Below, piece by piece: positions 15,499 to 18,034 of a stretch of 18,034 bases of DNA (position 1 is its first letter; the number at the start of each line of letters is the position of its first letter). Source of the DNA: an uncultured Planctomycetaceae bacterium. GTDB taxonomy: Bacteria > Planctomycetota > Planctomycetia > Pirellulales > UBA1268. The position numbers were made by a program, and so were the translations under genes. Under the pieces are notes generated by a model, which was not told the origin of the DNA, did not search any database, and saw nothing but the letters and a program-made list of their open reading frames with translations. The stretch spans positions 1 through 18,034 of the forward strand of contig CAJBSQ010000674.1 of NCBI GenBank assembly GCA_903958265.1, read 5' to 3'.

Positions 15499-16767
15499 TT
15501 ACCCCATTTTCCCGTCACCACCCGGTGGCGGGGAAACAGAACGTTTTTCAGTCGGAATCGGCTTCGGAATCGCAGGGAAACCCGTGGTAGGCCGGGGCGG
15601 CGTGGCAATCACGGGTCGCACAGCTCCCGGCACCATCGCCGCTGGCGCCGGGCCGGCAGGCCGCATTCGGGGAATGCCGCCGCCCCCCGCGACCATCGAC
15701 GGAGCGAGGTCGTCGGTGACGACGAGGTACGACAGAATTTTCATTTCCAGGACCAAAAAGCCCACCGCGAGCAGCATCATCAAGAGTGCCGCCGGTAGAC
15801 TGTCGTGGAATGCCTCAGCGAGCGACTGGCCCTTTTCCAGCAGCCCCATCCCCGCCAGCGACGTCGAGAGCCCTTCCAGGGAATCGTTGAAGTTGTACAT
15901 CACGCCGACGGTGGTGATTCGAAAGGCGTTGCAGACCAGGGCGATCGGAATGGCGCTGGCGGCGATCACCAGGTTCTCCCACCATTCCAGGCCGCCCACC
16001 AGCATCAGCATCGCCGCCAGCCAGACAAAGATCGTGAGCATTTTCAGTCCGCTGCAGGCGTCCACGACGCCCAGCACCTGGCCGTCGCCGAGGATGATCC
16101 GGTTGCCGTCGCGGTAGGCGTCGAGGCCGAGCGTCTGGAGGGAATAGGTACTGACAATCGTCGCCACGGTTTGCAGCGGTCCGAGCAGGTAGCGGGTGGC
16201 CTCGTCGGGCAGCGGATACATGAAGATCAGGCTGGCGATCGGCGCCCATGACCAGCGGAACATGCTCCAGCCACCCGCAAGCAGAAACACGCCCATCAGC
16301 GCCGGCACGAACGTGTACATGTCGAGCGTGACAATGCGGAAACTGGCGCACCAGAGTCGCATCCCAAAACTCAACAGCAGCAGCCCCACGCCGGCGGCAC
16401 GGGCCGATGCGGTGATCGGCCCCACCGGCTTCCGCCACCAGAAGAGCAGCAGCACTGTGAACACGGGCACGATCCAGCCGTGCTGGTACTGCGGGTTGTC
16501 CCAGAATGAGGGCAACTGCGCCAGGCTTGGCCAGTAGCTGTAGGCCAACAGCGCAGAGAGCACACCGATCACGGTCCACGGAAGCCGCTGTTCCGGTGAC
16601 CACATGTCGGCGGCGAACAGTTTGCCGCGACGAATCGTTCCCTCGAGGAGACCTTCGTCGACGGGCTCGGAAGCGACGGACGGCGAGCCACCGACTGGCG
16701 ATTCAGCCCCGGTGGGCGGAACGCGGGCGGGCCGGTTCGTCGGCGAAATGGGTGAAGGAAACGACAT
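15499..16767 (-). CDS. Exosortase (planctomycete type) with Pro-rich cytoplasmic tail
   Basis: A 422-residue polytopic membrane protein of the exosortase/archaeosortase family, cysteine transpeptidases that process C-terminal sorting signals of exported proteins. The catalytic triad is readable: C238 in VVDACSGL, R283 in VCNAFRI and H321 in EAFHDSLPA. The family hallmark QHGWIVP (95-101) follows the first TM, and six or more further TM segments are evident between residues 64 and 348. Residues 1-60 are a soluble Pro/Ser-rich leader. Residues 352-422 are an unusual Pro/Gly/Ala-rich tail. The frame stays open far upstream, but that part is opposed by the prepilin-peptidase-like gene in another frame, so the ATG at 16767 is used. 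It fits the promoter at 16801-16829, though no Shine-Dalgarno is visible. It may belong to the planctomycete XrtU subtype, but this needs a model search. It is the first gene of the cluster. Confidence 0.88.
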   Translation of the reverse strand: MSFPSPISPTNRPARVPPTGAESPVGGSPSVASEPVDEGLLEGTIRRGKLFAADMWSPEQRLPWTVIGVLSALLAYSYWPSLAQLPSFWDNPQYQHGWIVPVFTVLLLFWWRKPVGPITASARAAGVGLLLLSFGMRLWCASFRIVTLDMYTFVPALMGVFLLAGGWSMFRWSWAPIASLIFMYPLPDEATRYLLGPLQTVATIVSTYSLQTLGLDAYRDGNRIILGDGQVLGVVDACSGLKMLTIFVWLAAMLMLVGGLEWWENLVIAASAIPIALVCNAFRITTVGVMYNFNDSLEGLSTSLAGMGLLEKGQSLAEAFHDSLPAALLMMLLAVGFLVLEMKILSYLVVTDDLAPSMVAGGGGIPRMRPAGPAPAAMVPGAVRPVIATPPRPTTGFPAIPKPIPTEKRSVSPPPGGDGKMG

Positions 16768-16783
16768 GCTGTTTTTAAAGCGC

Positions 16784-16819
16784 CCCGACGGAACCTCTAG
16801 ACTATACACCCGCGTCGGG
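16784..16819. promoter_or_regulatory. Inverted repeat spanning the exosortase promoter
   Basis: CCCGACG (16784-16790) and CGTCGGG (16813-16819) are perfect 7-bp arms 22 bases apart. One arm lies in the -35/-10 spacer and the other just beyond the predicted start of transcription. This is a typical arrangement for a dimeric repressor blocking the promoter. Confidence 0.4.
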
Positions 16820-16829
16820 ACGATTTCAT
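16801..16829 (-). promoter_or_regulatory. Sigma70-like promoter for the exosortase/exopolysaccharide cluster
   Basis: On the minus strand, ATGAAA (16829-16824, four of six matches to the -35 consensus) is followed after exactly 17 bases by TATAGT (16806-16801, five of six matches to the -10). Transcription would start near 16794, leaving a leader of about 27 bases before the ATG at 16767. It is the best promoter in the window. Confidence 0.55.
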
Positions 16830-16853
16830 GCGGCCGGCTGCGGCTGCGAAAAA

Positions 16854-17798
16854 TTAGCGACCGGCGATGATCAGCCACGTGGTAGTCCACCAGCCGTGGA
16901 GGGGTCTCCAGCACCAGAGCACCGCGGCGGCGACTGCGACGCCGGCGACCGCCTCCCCGAATCCGCCCTCCCGGGCCACCCTCCGCCAGGCCCATCGAGC
17001 CAACGTCGTCACGATCGACACGACCGTCACAGCCTGCCACCCGGTGGCCGCACCGAAGACCGCCAGGCCGCAGCGGTCGGCGGATCCGCCGGAAAAACCA
17101 CCGAGGATCCGGCCAGCACCGAGCCCGACGGCCGCGGCCACGAAACTGGCGGCACACCCACCGGTCGAGGGCAGGAAGCCGCCATCCATCCAAACGCCCA
17201 CGGGGCCGATCCCGGGAACGGCTGTCACCGTCGCCACCACTACCAGCGCGAGCCATGCCGCCCCGGCACACGCCGTGCCCGTTTCGCGGGGGCTCCGCGT
17301 CGCCGCATGTCGTTTCATGCGGGATGCTGCATCCCAGGCCAGCAGACTCCACGTGAGCATGGCGATCAGGATCACCGTGTGGAGCACCGTCGAGAGCAAC
17401 GGCCGCCAGTCGCCGTGCAGCAGGAGGCGGTCGATGCCGGGGCGGCCCGCGTCGAGCAGCGGTAGGCCTCCACCCCAGCCTGCGATCTCCGAGGCGGTGA
17501 CCACGGCCGCGATGCCACCGCAGGCCGCCTCGACGAGCGGATAGCGGATCGAGATCGCCGCGCCGCAGTCGCGGCAGCGGCCGCGGAGCAGCATCCAGCC
17601 GATCACCGGAATGTTGTCGCGGGGCCGGATCGCTGCCCCGCAGGCAGGGCACCGCGAGCCGTCGGTCGCCACCGACCTTCCGCGGGGCAGCCTGTGCAGG
17701 ACCACGTTGACAAAGCTGCCGAGGACCGCGCCCCAGGCAAACGCCATCCCGATCACGGCAATCTCCGCCCCGGGCAGGATCGTGATCCAGGGGGGCAT
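16854..17798 (-). CDS. Prepilin-peptidase-like (A24 family) membrane protein with degenerate catalytic region
   Basis: A 314-residue polytopic membrane protein related to type IV prepilin peptidases. The N-terminal methyltransferase-type half is well kept: GSFVNVVLHRLPRG (27-40), then two CxxC pairs (C50/C53 and C75/C78) around the RPRDNIPVIGW segment and IRYPLVEAACG. The peptidase half is eroded. The second aspartate region reads GGSADRCGLAVFGAATGWQA (D241), where active enzymes have GxGD. The first aspartate would be D156 in LLAWDAASRMKRH, without the usual hydrophobic D-x-x-x-x-x-IPD context. It may be an inactive or repurposed paralogue, or a lineage variant. The ATG at 17798 gives the family-typical N-terminus; a longer start at 17984 would add a poorly conserved 62 residues. 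It ends 86 bases before the exosortase start. Confidence 0.78.
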   Translation of the reverse strand: MPPWITILPGAEIAVIGMAFAWGAVLGSFVNVVLHRLPRGRSVATDGSRCPACGAAIRPRDNIPVIGWMLLRGRCRDCGAAISIRYPLVEAACGGIAAVVTASEIAGWGGGLPLLDAGRPGIDRLLLHGDWRPLLSTVLHTVILIAMLTWSLLAWDAASRMKRHAATRSPRETGTACAGAAWLALVVVATVTAVPGIGPVGVWMDGGFLPSTGGCAASFVAAAVGLGAGRILGGFSGGSADRCGLAVFGAATGWQAVTVVSIVTTLARWAWRRVAREGGFGEAVAGVAVAAAVLWCWRPLHGWWTTTWLIIAGR

Positions 17799-17950
17799 CG
17801 GGGCTTTCCGCGGGAAAGAGTCGATTGGGAGGCAGGGCTGCTTTTCGTGTAGGGTACTCGGCCCAGCGGCACGAATCATCCCTCCACAACGGAGGCAGGC
17901 CGGGCAACGACGCGCACGCAACCGCGGTGTCAGGACCGCGGTGCTTGAAC
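17799..17950. other. Divergent intergenic region
   Basis: This 152-base stretch between the prepilin-peptidase-like gene and the divergent gene at the right edge has no convincing ORF. It contains TTGGGA and TAGGGT near 17824-17855 on the plus strand, but their spacing is about 19 bases, so I do not call a promoter. Confidence 0.4.
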
Positions 17951-18034
17951 ATGGACTCAGATACTCCCGCCGCCCCGCCCCCATCGGCCCGCCGGCCGTC
18001 GATCCCGCCGTGGCTCAATCTCGTGCTGCGGCTC
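17951..18034 (+). CDS. N-terminal fragment of an unidentified protein, cut by the window edge
   Basis: From the ATG at 17951 the frame is open to the window end (28 codons). The product begins MDSDTPAAPPPSARR, a Pro/Ala-rich leader, and then enters PPWLNLVLRL, which looks like the start of a hydrophobic or membrane-associated helix. No clear ribosome-binding site precedes it (a weak AGGA is about 15 bases away). The family cannot be told from this fragment. Confidence 0.5.
   Translation, partial: MDSDTPAAPPPSARRPSIPPWLNLVLRL

Noticed and set aside
14203..15798. 531-codon plus-strand frame
   Set aside because: It is antisense to the Wzc-like and exosortase genes and bridges their intergenic gap. 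No motif is visible.
16768..18018. N-terminal extension fusing the exosortase to a large Arg-rich domain
   Set aside because: The extension overlaps the prepilin-peptidase-like gene on the same strand in another frame. Its sequence is Arg/Gly-rich noise, and a good promoter lies inside it just before the ATG at 16767.

Overview
The window reads as high-GC chromosomal DNA from a member of the Planctomycetota. That placement is an inference from the gene mix: a true formylglycine-generating enzyme, an exosortase with an EpsI-type partner, a DUF3592-like membrane protein, a free-standing RNA polymerase alpha C-terminal domain, and a secreted Tyr/Gln/Pro-rich protein with Cys motifs. No rRNA, tRNA, CRISPR array, transposase or integrase was seen, and no gene-free gap exceeds about 250 bases.

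Left part (1-7593). A cut-off gene tail overlaps by ATGA with a membrane-anchored formylglycine-generating enzyme on the plus strand. It converges on a minus-strand family X DNA polymerase with an intact PHP nuclease domain. Upstream of the polymerase, on the same strand, lies the secreted repeat-rich protein. Next comes a compact minus-strand operon of three poorly characterised genes, joined by two ATGA stop/start overlaps: a four-TM DUF3592-like protein with a C-terminal arrestin-like sandwich, a small soluble arrestin-like protein, and a P-loop ATPase. A stand-alone alpha-CTD protein lies 211 bases upstream of this operon on the same strand.

Middle (7680-10166). A UvrD/PcrA-type helicase is transcribed divergently from the alpha-CTD gene. 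The shared leader carries a perfect inverted repeat and a -10-like box very close to the helicase start.

Right part (10186-18034). Five minus-strand genes form an exopolysaccharide/exosortase cluster. In transcription order they are an exosortase with a long Pro-rich tail, a Wzc-like chain-length/BY-kinase protein, an EpsI/DUF3485-like protein, GDP-mannose 4,6-dehydratase and GDP-L-fucose synthase. The last two would make GDP-L-fucose, so the cluster suggests a fucose-containing surface polymer coupled to exosortase-dependent surface sorting. A recognisable sigma70-like promoter with an inverted repeat precedes the exosortase. Upstream of it is a prepilin-peptidase-like protein with a degenerate catalytic motif, and a divergent gene start runs off the window edge.

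The strongest candidate for an undescribed system is the ATGA-coupled membrane/arrestin-like/ATPase operon. The exosortase-fucose cluster is the best-supported pathway unit.
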